Positions 22,801 to 32,914 are shown, counted from the stretch's first letter. The stretch: 64,000 bases of DNA from Leptidea sinapis (GCF_905404315.1 NC_066273.1:11036001-11100000), one strand, 5' to 3'. Numbers and translations are program-made. The notes: generated by a model not told the origin, from the sequence alone.

Positions 22801-22929
22801 GTATTAGTCATAGGTGTCATTATGAAGTTAAGCGCTAGGTATTTGTTGCCTCTTGTTCAAGTACACTATAAACTAAAAAGTAAAACTACTCTTTAACCAT
22901 CTATGAAATATTCCAAAGTATAATTATAA

Positions 22930-23105
22930 TTATAATAATAAAGCTTTATTAAATTCCATGCAAAATATTTACAATAACTTAAAAGTCTCCTCCAAAGAAC
23001 TCCATTCAGTTCTGTTTAGTTGTGTCTCTAACAAACTTTGCCCTGGCACTGCTACTATTTCATCTGCCCATCTGGTCACACAGGGCTTGCCTAGTATATT
23101 ATAAG
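22930..23105 (-). pseudogene. LINE reverse transcriptase C-terminal tail
   Basis: The minus strand encodes LGKPCVTRWADEIVAVPG and ends in LNRTEWSSLEETFKLL before a stop. The W-A-D-E-I and W..LEE.F spacing is typical of the last domain of RTE-type polyproteins. The 3' end is AATAAAGCTTTATTATTATA, an AT-repeat tail. Confidence 0.7.
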
Positions 23106-23109
23106 ATTG

Positions 23110-23502
23110 TTAGTTTTTGCTGCTTCCCTTTTGCAACAATGTAAGAACGACGTTAACAATTCCCCCCTCTTCAACTTTTTCTTTTACGTACTCTTTAAGA
23201 GTGCCCATATGACATCGACCTGAAAACATCGCAAAAAGAAATGCACTCCAGAAATGGCTGTGCGTGGAACGCAAGTTGTAAATACAATGGAAACCATAAT
23301 GTTTCCTCAATATTTTTGCGAGGTATCTTTTAGCATGAAAAGAAACTGCAAATAGACACAAAACTGTATTGTGACCACGACTGTACAGTGTTCCCGAACG
23401 CTTGGCTTGCCTCTTCTCGGTGAACTTGATACATGACATTGTCTGCCCTTTCACGCACCTAGACACACCTTTGTTTGGCCGCTTTCTTTGGTACATGGCC
23501 AA
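23110..23502 (-). CDS. 130-codon open frame beside a LINE tail, unrecognised
   Basis: One of the longest open frames in the window. The product is basic, with several Cys and His residues in the middle (region SFHAKRYLAKILRKHYGFHC and an HSHFW further on) and a charged EYVKEKVEEGG near the end. It ends five bases before the LINE tail at 22930-23105, on the same strand. It could be an upstream part of that LINE read through a frameshift, or chance. There is no splice context and no signal peptide. Confidence 0.25.
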   Translation of the reverse strand: MAMYQRKRPNKGVSRCVKGQTMSCIKFTEKRQAKRSGTLYSRGHNTVLCLFAVSFHAKRYLAKILRKHYGFHCIYNLRSTHSHFWSAFLFAMFSGRCHMGTLKEYVKEKVEEGGIVNVVLTLLQKGSSKN

Positions 23503-23649
23503 CTATGGTTCATGAGTGTAATTGATACTGAAAAGCTCGTAAACTTTACTTGTTTTTCGATATCAGTTCACACAAAATATTTTGTTTGCCGACACTTAAA
23601 CACAAATTCTGAATAAAACAAATTTTGTGTCGGATACTAAATATCACTT

Positions 23650-24172
23650 TTTATAAAACAAAGTCCTCCGCCGCGTCTATCTGTATGTTTGCAAAAAACT
23701 CAAAACCTTTTGCACCGATTTTCATGTTGATTTCACCAATGGATACCGTAGTTTTCGAGGATGGTTTTGGTATATAATTTGTTAAGTTTTTGTATACATT
23801 GTTGTTTATAGTAACCATATTTGCTGGAGGTGTCGTAAAATAATAAGACCTCTGGGAGCTTTCTACGAAAACACTGTCTAAACCCTTTGCTATATCGCAA
23901 AATATTGTATGGTGGAATTGTGTATCTTATATAGTTCTACAGAAAAGTCCGCAATGGCATATGTCTATCTCTTAAAGATAACCTATTATACCTATTATAA
24001 AGCGGTAAAGTAAAAGCTGTTTACAAAAATACTATATTAATACTCATTATTTTTTTACTAAGTACATATTATAAAATCATTAATTTCCGATGGCCTTAGA
24101 CTAGATTATTCCCGAATACTTAGGTACATATTTTTTTACTATTAACAGAACAGCGTCTGTCGGGTCAGCTAG
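23650..24172 (+). mobile_element. Helitron-like element with 3' terminus
   Basis: The body begins CAAAGTCCTCCGCCGCGTCT and continues through GCACCGATTTTCATG, TAAGACCTCTGGGAGC and AAGTCCGCAATGGC. The end is ACAGA-ACAGCG-TCTGT, a small stem, then CGGGTCAGCTAG at 24169-24172. The stem followed by CTAG fits a Helitron 3' end, but the next base is A rather than T. At about 520 bp it is the longest copy here. There is no coding capacity. Confidence 0.65.
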
Positions 24173-24504
24173 AATCTACTGTTATAAAATTATCATAATT
24201 CTAACTAAAGTTTTAAAATGATTTGCAAATATGTTCAAAGAACGGTAGTTTTTATTTGATCCCAATTATCTCTCCCTCCATCTGTATGTTACATGAAAAC
24301 CCTTTATTAGTTTCGGATATGTATAACAACCGAAGAGAAAAAAAAACATTTTGTTTGCGTTCATAATCTTCTCTTTAGTCAAGCCCTTTCTGGGTTATTA
24401 ATAAAAGCGAAGTAAAGTTATTCCAAATTTAAAACTTTTTCTATTTATCGTACCTTTGTCACTACAAAATTACATGACAAGTGACAAGGGAGAAGTAATT
24501 TTAG

Positions 24505-24660
24505 CCCTGCCTACTCGGCTAGAGGTCTCGGGTTCGAATCCCGATGTTTGTATGTGAGTATTGGATGTTTATTCTTGTCGTTGTCTATGCCTTTTCTTTA
24601 AGTCTTCAAGACAATTTTTGTAAGAGTGTATCAATATTATGATTATTATTATTAATTTTA
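24505..24660 (+). repeat. SINE family H, copy 2, with B box
   Basis: A tRNA-like remnant ends in GGTTCGAATCCCG (24531-24543), a near-perfect B box. TATGTGAGTATTGGATGTTT, a CAAGACAATTTTTGTAAGAG segment and an ATTATTATTATT tail follow. The A box is not recognisable. Confidence 0.7.
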
Positions 24661-24837
24661 AACTTGGAGTAACTTAACGCGTTTATTAAAAGACTGTTTA
24701 TGTTTTGTGACTTTTTTTTCATTGTTTACCACACCGAATATAGTTAATTATATGTTTAGATTATATATGACTTATTAAGAAAATTATAAAAAAAAGCCAC
24801 TACACATAACTACCGATGCACTAAGACACGCACTAAC

Positions 24838-25035
24838 ATTGAAATGGCAATGGGCTGGAGAATAGGTCTCTATTCACACACCAAATGGAAAGGACCACCA
24901 GGTAAAAGAAGCACTGGTAGACCAAAGCAGCGATGGGCAGATGACATCATGCAGGCGGTGGGAAGAAACTGGATCGATTAGCGCAAGGATAGGGAAAAAC
25001 GGAAAATATTTAGGGAGGCTTATACCCAAAATGGG
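24838..25035 (+). pseudogene. RTE-like LINE C-terminal remnant
   Basis: The frame begins KWQWAGE then a stop. A second frame reads RPKQRWADDIMQAVGRNWI, stop, RKDREKRKIFREAYTQNG. This is the diagnostic tail of RTE-type polyproteins, with one stop inside and a frameshift between the two parts. It belongs to a different subfamily from 35965-36240. Confidence 0.75.
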
Positions 25036-25124
25036 TCCATAACCAAAACTATATATACGAAAAAAAAAATTTGGTGGTCACTTTAAATAAAACTTACACT
25101 ACATTTTAGAACTTTAAATTAGTC

Positions 25125-25340
25125 TATGGTGTTTTTACATTGGATTATTGCGTAAAAATTACATTTTTATTTTTATTTACAAATGACTCATTTCATCTGC
25201 AGTCCCCCTGAATACGAGATCTGGAAAGGTCTTGAATCATCGGGTTAACTAAAATAAAAATGTAATGTAAGAACACAGTTACAATAACACGCGTTTTAAT
25301 ACTTTAAAAGTGTTTTATTTAAATGCGTAACACTCGCGTT
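25125..25340 (+). repeat. LINE-tail repeat family I, copy 2, composite
   Basis: The forward copy runs from GACTCATTTCATCTGCAGTC to GTGTTTTATTT. An inverted piece of the same tail (ATTACATTTTTATTTTTATT) lies immediately upstream at 25150-25180, so the copy is flanked on its left by its own 3' sequence in reverse. Confidence 0.7.
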
Positions 25341-25722
25341 AATTAAAGAAAATACTAAATGGTTTATTATTATTATATTATTATTAGGAAAATTATAAAA
25401 ATTTGCCGCAATAACAATACTGCCGCCTCTCTCTTGCTTAACTAGCGTGTCTCAAGTCATTGCCAAATGAGGGGTTATACGGTAATGAATAATTAATGCG
25501 CACACTTTTCGCGCCAATTATAATTACGTAAGGAAAGCAATTATCCGGCTGCGGTGACGTCACACGCCTTCAACACCCGGCTGAATATTATACATATTAC
25601 ATACTCTTTGTAGAAACATCGTTATGATTATGATTTATTAATGGGACATTTGACAAGTTTTGGGACATCTCCAAAACATAGAGTACGGAATAGATCCATG
25701 AGAGACGATATAAGATAGGATA

Positions 25723-25956
25723 ACGGCCGTTATCTACAGATAGAGATAAATTTCTACCTTCTACTGTCAGTAATTAGCTGTCAATAATCTGAAGCTGTCC
25801 CAATATAGTTGATAAGTCATTCTTATCGCCTTATATTGGGACGCGTGAATTGCAATTTCCATACAAACTGCTATCGCTGGTAAGCTATACGTCATCCCAT
25901 TGACAGACAGCGTGTACGGATAAGGTGAGTTACCGTCGATAAGTTTATTGGGACAG
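25723..25956 (+). mobile_element. TA-target MITE family B, copy 4, damaged
   Basis: The left end TAACGGCCGTT is present, but CCCAATATACT is deleted just inside it. The copy ends at GGGACAG, having lost its right terminal repeat. The minus-strand 90-codon frame across it is element sequence, not a gene. Confidence 0.82.
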
Positions 25957-26400
25957 CCGTCATCATCGGCTACATCCGCTTCGACTAACCAGAAATTTTG
26001 GCAAAAGACTGGTACGGCATTGAAATTAAAAAAAAACAAGAAGGGATATAATTATTAAACTACACAAAAAATTGAAATTAATATTTAATTATTTTTAAAC
26101 ATTATGCAATTTCAAATTTTAATCCTAAAACTTTTAAGTTTTCACTTCTATCAACAGTCTCTACAACTCCATTTTTTTTTAAAGAAATACAGTTAGCAAT
26201 TAGAATTACATACGAATTATTCGTGCTCGTAAGTATATAAAATGGATTCACAATTCACACCTTTATGCATTCTATATGTGTACTGACTTCGAATGTTATT
26301 TGTATACATTATATTTTCGTTTAACTCCTGCAGTTTATGTGTATCCCGATTGGTTCTCAGCGGGGTATACCCGATCGCCACAAATACATCAGCTGATCTT

Positions 26401-26523
26401 TATAAACGAGGAGTGCTTTCCACATCTTCCATTGTTGTGAAAATATCTACGAGGACAGCATATTAGAATACAAAAAATATCTTGAAGATTCTCACTGAAT
26501 TGAAGACTTAAAGAGAGTTTTGG
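26401..26523 (+). promoter_or_regulatory. Candidate promoter and noncoding first exon
   Basis: TATAAA starts at 26401. The A of TCCATTG at 26431 lies exactly 30 bases downstream, a standard insect TATA/initiator arrangement. The 93 bases that follow contain no ATG and end at a donor, TTTTGG|GTAAGAC (26523/26524). Upstream, ATCCCGATTGGTTCTCAG and GGGGTATACCC form a GC-richer proximal region. Acceptors with T-rich tracts occur at 26993 and 27050. I infer a 5' UTR exon of a plus-strand gene whose coding exons I cannot identify. Confidence 0.42.
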
Positions 26524-26664
26524 GTAAGACTTTTTGGTTTTATTTTATATATGCAAATAATTATGTTAGTGGTTTTTTTAAATAATATATTTTTTATAGT
26601 TTCTTATGATAAAAAGTTTTGTAATCACACATGAAAAATCAATAGGTATAATCATTTTATATCA

Positions 26665-26962
26665 TTATCATCATCAGCTGGAAGACTTTCACTGCTGGAC
26701 AAAGGCCTCCCCAAAGATGTCCACGACGATCGGTCCTGCGCTGCCCTCATCCAACGTATTCCGGCGATCTTGACCTGATCGTCGGTCCATCTTGTGCACT
26801 TGTGCATCACTGCCACTTCAGTTTCGCAATCATTTAGGATCTCCTCATTTCTGATTCAATCTTGCAGGGAAACTCCGAGCATAGCACTCTCCATTGCCCT
26901 CTGAGCGACCAGGAGGTTTCTCATCATGCCCATAGTTAGCGACTACGTCTGCGTACCGTAAG
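26665..26962 (-). pseudogene. RTE-like LINE tail remnant
   Basis: The minus strand carries MRNLLVAQRAMESAMLGVSL and IRNEEI, with a stop before IRNEEI, then KLKWQ, TDDQVKIAGIRWMR and an AQDRSSW stretch. It is the same subfamily as 11140-11300 and 35965-36240. About 100 bases of the central HIARRTD region are deleted. Confidence 0.75.
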
Positions 26963-27194
26963 TCATTTTATATAAATGGTATATTAATTTCAGGACTATA
27001 CAAACCTACTAAGTTTTTCAAAGGGATTCCATTTCTAATTTTTATTTCAGTGATTTACTTAAGGAATTATATTTTAAATAACAGATTCATAGCTGGTCAA
27101 AAAATTATGATTATAATGAACAAACAAAGAATATTGCGGTTATATTTAATTCGATAGTTAGATTACAAAGAATACAAGAGTAGATTAGATTAGT

Positions 27195-27394
27195 GTGTTG
27201 ACAAGCGCGTGTAATTAGTGAGGAGGTGCGCGAGCGCGTATCGGGCCGGGCACTGCGCAGGTCACGGGCGGCCGCGTCTTCGGAACGGAAGTGGCTCCAC
27301 CGGACGCACAGATTGTCGAGCCGTGATCGCTTCCGGTTCGCGTTGGGGACAGGAGACAGCGAGACACTGGGCGAAACGGTAAACTTATCTTAAG
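27195..27394 (+). promoter_or_regulatory. CpG island-like noncoding exon with splice donor
   Basis: I count about 26 CpG dinucleotides in roughly 190 bases, far above surrounding DNA. There is no ATG anywhere in the interval. It ends at CTTAAG|GTGAGTAAC, a near-perfect donor (27394/27395). TATA is absent. The features suit a TATA-less first exon of a plus-strand gene. With the promoter at 26401, the two could be alternative first exons of one gene whose body lies further right or outside the window. Confidence 0.45.
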
Positions 27395-28394
27395 GTGAGT
27401 AACACAAATTAATTTATATATCACTTAATATCCTAAGCCCTAGCAAGGAGAGTCTAGAAAGATTAACACGATAACTGCAAATAATGATGATTAAATAACA
27501 CATTTATTGTTTAACTCCAGTACCCGTAGATTATGCAATTAATACAATTATTGTATTAAATTTATAGCAATTACAATGTAAAATTTAATTTTAGTATTAA
27601 TAATGTACATATTTGTTATTGACGTAAACATTAATGTAACAAATTTGATGTTCCAAAACGGCCACCAGATCTGACATTTTGGATTCATTTTGATAATGAT
27701 ATCGCGATCTGAGAAGTATCAGATACGCCATATTTAAAAATTATCTGAAGAAGAAGTGAAGAAGTTTAACATTTTAAATAATACAACACAATACCAACGT
27801 AAGCTTGGCGTCTATCATTTAATTAATGTTATTTCTAGCATAGTAACGGAGTTTAGATAGTGTAGATCCAATAAGAAAATTTTAAAAATTTATTTGACAT
27901 TCAGTGATTTTGATTTGGTTTGAATTGTAAGTAAGTAAACTCTTATGACTTGCGCCAAGCAAGGTCACTCAACTCTTCGGTACGGCACGGAACGATTGAC
28001 GGTGATCCATTTTTTTATTGAACTCTTCATGTCAATCCATCTCAGATTGGTATACTAAATTCATCATTGATTGTCTTTCGATAGAGATTTCTTCGTACAT
28101 AATACTTATACACTTAAAAGGTGAGTTAAATTTCATGCGCGTTTCATTATGTGAGAAAATTTTAATAGTTATCAAATATATTCAAGATTTATTTCATCGA
28201 TTAAATAGGAGTTTATACACACACTAGCATAAAGGTGCTTCACTTGCACGTGGAGTTTTAATTAAATTTTAATAATTAAAAACCCCGCTAGACGCTATGG
28301 CATCATTTTTTTAAAACGTCAAGTAACAATTTGTTAATTTGCTGTACAAGACGCCATTTCTTATACTATTAAATACTGTCTGTACTAATGTTTC
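27395..28394. other. AT-rich DNA, nothing recognised
   Basis: If the donor at 27394 is real, this is the start of a long first intron. I see no repeat copy with a partner and no credible exon. Confidence 0.45.
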
Positions 28395-28503
28395 ACCAGT
28401 AGCTCCTTTGCACAGGATGCCGGTTTTTCAAGAATCCTGAGCGGCACTACATTGTAATAGGCAGTGCGTATCAATACCATTGGCTGAACGTCCACCTTGT
28501 AGA
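28395..28503 (+). repeat. Repeat family A, copy 6, internally deleted
   Basis: CAGTAGCTCCTTTGCACAGG joins after CCGG directly to TTTTTCAAGAATCCTGAGCG, so about 190 central bases are missing. The A-rich tail is also absent. Confidence 0.75.
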
Positions 28504-29139
28504 ACCTTCTTTACTTGCAAACTCCTTAATATTTTAAAAACAACCAACAATATTTAATTATTTATTTATTTAAAGACTTTTTTTTTGTCTCGGTTACGTA
28601 CACCATGAGTAAATTGCTTTTTTATTACTTAATGTACAGACACGATATTTTAAATGTAATCTGTAGCCACTTGTATGATACAATTATAGTGTAATGGCTA
28701 TTATTTACAGAAGTTCCATCGTGTGGTTCACAAAGGAAGGTGAGGTTAGATAGTTCGTCAATAGTAGTTAAGTGGGCAGGTTTCTCACGAGGCGCGCGGG
28801 GTTCTCACGAGCTAAGCTTACACTTCCTTCCTGTGGACTCCGTATTCGATTTGTAAGGTTAGCCCTTCGATGACAAGTTAAAAGTCTGTTTCTGAAGCAT
28901 TGGTCATTATGATTGTTCATAACTTAGGTTGTTTTTTAAATAAATTAAAAGTAACTTTGAAAGACCAAAGTATGAAATAAATACTTTTGTCTTAGTATGG
29001 TCAATATATCTTTGGAATACGGACTGCTGCACATTTTCAAATTTAATTAGGCCACCAACAATCATCAGAATTTTATCGTAATATTTTTCAAGAATGCGTG
29101 ATACTTCTAGTGTGTGTTTAATTAAATTTTATTTGTGAA

Positions 29140-29315
29140 TTATTTCAATAATTGTATTTATTCTTTGGCTGGGAGAAATGTAGATAGCTAGAATTAATAC
29201 CAAAATAGTACTGATAATGTTTTCAGTTGTTGTGTATTGAGTTCCATTTGTGGAGTAACCACAAGAGCCTCGTCATTCGAATTATCGTAGATTGCAACTC
29301 TACCGGCCCTCATAC
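29140..29315 (-). CDS. Candidate terminal coding exon, unrecognised protein
   Basis: On the minus strand a T-rich tract ends CTCATGTAG. The next base, 29315, begins two bases (GT) plus 39 codons to a TAA at 29194-29196, containing RVAIYDNSNDEALVVTPQ. An AATAAA signal follows at 29157-29162, about 32 bases after the stop. The exon needs one base from the previous exon, and the candidate exon at 41822-41884 ends with exactly one (G), giving glycine at the junction. The peptide reads like a cytosolic tail. The family is unknown and the joining is inference. Confidence 0.33.
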
Positions 29316-29410
29316 CTACATGAGAAAGAAAAAAATTAAAAAGAAACGCAAAGAGAACCATGAACATAAGAAACACTGAATAATATTTCCTATCTCATTA
29401 TTTAAATCTT

Positions 29411-29928
29411 ATGAACTTATGTGCCTGTCTCGTTTTACTGTCGATCTTTAGTTTCATTGACTTTCGAATCACATCTAAAGAAGATTTCACTTCAAAAACA
29501 ACATGGCGCGTAACCGAAAATCGTGAGGGCATTGCTATAAAATTTCTCTCAAACTTTAAATTTGCAGTTATTAAAATTTTTAGGATGTTAGAGGATGTTG
29601 TTTTAAATGTTAAATATTTAGGATTCGAACTCCCTACCGACTTAATATTTATTAAGTGCTTGACCCAAAACCAGAAAGAGGGTCAGTTAGTATAAGTGAC
29701 ACTGCCTGTATTTATAAGTTGCGCTCTGAACTGCTCCTTCCGGACTCCAGCCCCTCCTTAAGTGACAAATCTTTTTTTGATTGTGAGAACCGCGCCAACG
29801 CCGGAACTATTGACACCAAGTACGGTAATGACGTTTCGGAAGTAACTTCATACAAGTGCGGTTTTTTAACCACCGCTTGTGAGATCCTTCATACGGGTAA
29901 CAATGTAGTTTTTTTTATAATTATGTAA
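29411..29928 (+). other. Overlapping open frames, possible old coding sequence
   Basis: Frames at 29411-29695 and 29656-29928 overlap by 40 bases in different phase and together stay open for over 500 bases, unusual in AT-rich DNA. The first contains FRMLEDVVLNVKYLGFELP, the second TACIYKLRSELLLPDSSPSL. Neither is recognised. They may be a frameshifted transposon ORF. They start on the opposite strand just beyond the acceptor of the candidate terminal exon. Confidence 0.2.
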
Positions 29929-30039
29929 AGACTCATCCTATAGGATATTCATTTTGAACAAATAAGATTTTATTGATAGGCAGGAACTTGTTGATGACAG
30001 TAATCTTAATCTAAACAATTTGTTATTTTTTGATGTGAT

Positions 30040-30180
30040 GACCCTCACTTCTGGAATTGAACTTTTGGCTCGAACGGTTGGCTCAGTGGAAGAGTGCTCG
30101 CACAGAACGCGATAAGTCACGGGTTCGAGTCACGCATCGTTCATAAATTTTGTTTACAAATTTAGTTTGTGTAAGCAATT
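30040..30180 (+). repeat. tRNA-derived SINE family F, copy 2
   Basis: A box TGGCTCAGTGG at 30079-30089 and B box GGTTCGAGTC at 30122-30131. GAACGGT and ATCGTTC can pair as an acceptor stem. It is preceded by CCTCACTTCTGGAATTGA, which is the family's own 3' end in inverted orientation, so the copy sits next to an inverted tail. Confidence 0.8.
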
Positions 30181-30543
30181 TTAATATTTTGTTAATTTTA
30201 GCTATCGTGGGTTTCTGTGTACCTTCCTCGCATAAGCGAAGTATCGAAATAAAATATAGGCTACTTATTTCACCCGACTTCACCTGGGGCGAATTTAAAA
30301 TATTCTATTCTATTCTATCTACTCTGTCTTCTGTGGAAGATATACATCCAGTTAGCCAATGTCATTTTAAAATAGACCACCAAGCTTAGAGTATTTTTTT
30401 TTTCTAATTTTAATGGAAGTGGTCGGTGCTAAAGATTGAATTGTGCCTCAGGTATGAGAAAAAGGGGCTTTTTCTTTTTTTTTAAAACATGCATAAAAAG
30501 TATTCACAAGGAATCAATATTGTAAAGAAATATATTAATTACT

Positions 30544-30905
30544 TGTTGACCCGACAGACGTTGTTCTGTATATAATAAATAAAATAATGTTTTATATGAA
30601 TTTGTCAATAATATATCATAACATCAACAATTACTTCGTAAAATATGTACCCTGCTGTCGTAATGAAATTGTTTCACAGCAGAACTGTTTAACAGTTCTG
30701 CTGTGAAACAATGCGTCAATAAATTCTCTCATAGAAATTATGTATGGACACATCAAAGGAAAATCAAATTTGTTGTTTTTATTTAATTTAGCATCATTTT
30801 CATATTTATTAAAACCTTCTCTGGACTTCCACAAATAATTCAAGACCAAAATTAGCCAAATCGGTCCAGCCGTTCTCGAGTTTTAGCGACCGCCGCACTT
30901 TACGA
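30544..30905 (-). mobile_element. Helitron-like element
   Basis: The minus strand ends ACAGAACAACGTCTGTCGGG then TCAACAAGT, a worn version of the TCAGCTAG terminus. The body has CTCGAGAACGGCTGGACCGA and TTCCACAAATAATTC. It carries an unusual 45-bp palindrome at 30668-30712. There is no coding capacity. Confidence 0.55.
30668..30712. repeat. 45-bp near-perfect palindrome
   Basis: Arms 30668-30689 and 30691-30712 are exact complements (22 bp) around a single T. The centre reads AACTGTTTAACAGTT. It lies inside the Helitron-like element at 30544-30905, so it probably arose from a local inverted duplication of element sequence. Confidence 0.92.
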
Positions 30906-31099
30906 CTATTCTTGCGCTATCTAGTTGTAGCGCAGCGGAGACCAATGCTTAAATTAAGCGTAGAGCATTAAATCTTGAGCAATAAAACAGTGAATTTATC
31001 TGAATAAAGGCCAGAGAATTTACTATAACATTGTATACATTTAAGCATTAGGGTTATCCTGCCTAAAATCGGCAGTCCGTATCTCACTCTGGCTCCTTC

Positions 31100-31410
31100 T
31101 CATGTCCAAGTTACTTCAGTTGGTGCTGGGGCTGCTGCTACGACTGCCGAAGACAGCAAACGTCGCAAGTATGTCGGTCTCAGTGATACCTACATTTTTG
31201 TGCCGTTTGGTGTCGAGACCCAGGTGGGGCCCAATAAGGCTTCTGGAAACCCAAGCGCTGGCAGCTATTTCGGTCAACGGATCAGGCTAGCTATCCAACG
31301 TGGAAATGCTGCCAGTATTTTTGGTAAGCTTCAACGTAATTATAGTTTTAATTTTATGTAAATAGAAAAGAATTGTAAATATACTCTTGGTTATAAGATT
31401 TGCTTTGAAT
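31100..31410 (+). pseudogene. Non-LTR polyprotein C-terminal end, copy 1
   Basis: The frame reads GAGAAATTAEDSKRRKYVGL, then YIFVPFGVET, then LAIQRGNAASIFG and a stop at 31359-31361. The YIF.PFGVET...AIQRGNAAS order is that of a LINE-type polyprotein C-terminus. A 45-bp in-frame deletion relative to 47290-47640 removes the GPEARRMF segment. The 3' UTRs of the two copies align to about 31410. Confidence 0.75.
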
Positions 31411-31450
31411 AATACATCCCTAGCAAAACTCTTTAAACATTTATACATTA

Positions 31451-31681
31451 TTATTCCACAATAACCCTTGAACTAAGCCCATGGTTCAAGCGTGGGAAAA
31501 GACAGTTTGTAATAAATACTCTGTTTGCTCTCAAGAAACCAGACGATCTCAGAAACAATAGCGCGACCGCAGCCACAAAGCGGCGGAAGAAACCGTCACA
31601 ATGGCGGCCGTGGGGAAAATATTGTGTTCGCACTTTATACAAGTGGTCGAGTACTGTGACAATATAAAAAAAAAAAAAAAA
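31451..31681 (+). other. GC-rich segment ending in a 16-A run
   Basis: A GC-rich stretch (AGCGCGACCGCAGCCACAAA, then ATGGCGGCCGTGGGG) ends at AATATA followed by sixteen A at 31666-31681. The A run suggests a reverse-transcribed insertion, either a processed pseudogene piece or a SINE. The 31595 ATG gives only a short frame that runs into the A tract. No match was recognised. Confidence 0.3.
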
Positions 31682-31753
31682 GTAATTAGCTATTAAATAT
31701 TTACAAAGTGCTTATAATATAAAAAAAAATATTTTTGAAGTGTTAACTCTCAC

Positions 31754-32062
31754 TACCAGTGTGGGGCTTCTTTGCACAGGATGCCGGCTAAATTATGGGT
31801 ATCACAACGGCACCTATTTCTGCCGTGAAGCAGTAATGTGTAAACATTATTGTGTTTCGGTCTTAAGGGCGCAAGTGAAATACTGGGCAAATGAGACTTA
31901 ACATCTTATGTCTCAAGGTGACGAGCGCAATTGTAGTGCCGTTCAGAATTTTTTGGATTTCCAAGAATCCTGTGAGGCACTGCATTGTAATGGGCCGGAC
32001 GTATCAATTACCATCAGCTGAACGTTCTGTTTGTCTCATACCTTATTTTCATAAAAAAAAAT
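31754..32062 (+). repeat. Repeat family A, copy 7, full length
   Basis: It is complete from CCAGTGTGGGGCTTC to an ATAAAAAAAAA tail. The CAGTAATG hairpin is retained with one mismatch. A short deletion removes GCCGTAGCTA. This copy and 46605-46917 are the best references for the family. Confidence 0.88.
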
Positions 32063-32214
32063 ACTTCTGGTATTAATACCAATGCTTATTATTCTACCTA
32101 TACTTATAAATAGAGAACCTATTTTTGCTTCGTTTATTCAGCAAAACCTACTGAACCGATCGGAATAATACTCATTTTAAAAACGATTTGTTTTTAAAAG
32201 TGATACCTCTTTTA

Positions 32215-32435
32215 CACACCCTCACTTCTGGGACTAATTATACAAATTAAATTTGTAACCAAAATATATGAACGATGCGGGACTGAACCTGCATCGCTTG
32301 GGTTCCGCCCGAGGGCCCTTACCAACTGAGCCATTCAAGTGACGCACGGATCGTACATTTTGGTATGTCTTGTTCAATTCTCAGGTTGTGGCTACATCTT
32401 AGGTAAAGCAGATCTTGTAGGTGATATATCTCACA
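32215..32435 (-). repeat. tRNA-derived SINE family F, copy 3
   Basis: The minus strand has the leader ACCTGAGAATTGAACAAGAC, an A box in GAATGGCTCAGTTGG, a worn B box GGTTCAGTCCC and the tail AAATTTAATTTGTATAATTA ending CAGAAGTGAGGGTGTG. It shows that the family has a leader upstream of the tRNA-like part. Confidence 0.8.
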
Positions 32436-32798
32436 CTGTTACATCATACTTATTCGTCGCTGATCCAGTAGACATTCAAAAATTAAAACCGCAATGTGTA
32501 AATCCGCCCTTTACGATTCTTACCCACATCTTTCCATGTACGTTCTTCACTTCGTCGGAATCTATTACCACCACTCAGAATACTCGCTGTGTTATGTTTT
32601 AAATCAAGACCGAATTTGTGAAGTTTTGTAGATAAGTAACAATTCGTTTCTCTTTGGCAATTTCTGTATGACACTATGTTAGGCCGGTCTCAAATTCAAA
32701 GTAAAGCATCCGTCATATCGAATCACTCAGTGAACCCCATCATAAAACAAGATACACAGTATCGAATGTCGGCGTGGCAGACGTTAGAAAACGTTTAC

Positions 32799-32914
32799 CT
32801 TCAGTTTTAGTTAATTAAGTCAACGGATAGTCAAGCTGTCGTGTGGTTTACACCGCCGCGTCCACGCATCTGTCGCTCGCCGTTGACCTCGCCGTGTGAA
32901 CTATGCCTTATATA
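32799..32914 (-). promoter_or_regulatory. Candidate minus-strand promoter and first exon
   Basis: On the minus strand TATATAAGG starts at 32914 and the A of GGTCAACG is at 32884, exactly 30 bases downstream. The 86-base exon that follows is CpG-rich, contains one ATG opening a 12-codon frame, and ends at CTGAAG|GTAAACG (32799/32798). It could be the first exon of a minus-strand gene ending near 29140, but no phase can be checked because it would be untranslated. Confidence 0.36.

Noticed and set aside
25767..26039. 90-codon minus-strand open frame
   Set aside because: Mostly family B MITE sequence fused to unrelated flank.
28711..28739. 29 bases between TTATTTACAG and GTGAGG that look like a tiny exon
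   Set aside because: No coding content and no partner exon; CCTTCCTGTGG downstream pairs with it, suggesting a local inverted repeat instead.
30068..30143. tRNA-like cloverleaf with A and B boxes
   Set aside because: Mismatched stems and the same flanking tail in several copies show it is the head of a SINE, not a tRNA gene. The same applies at 12900, 32290 and 36620.
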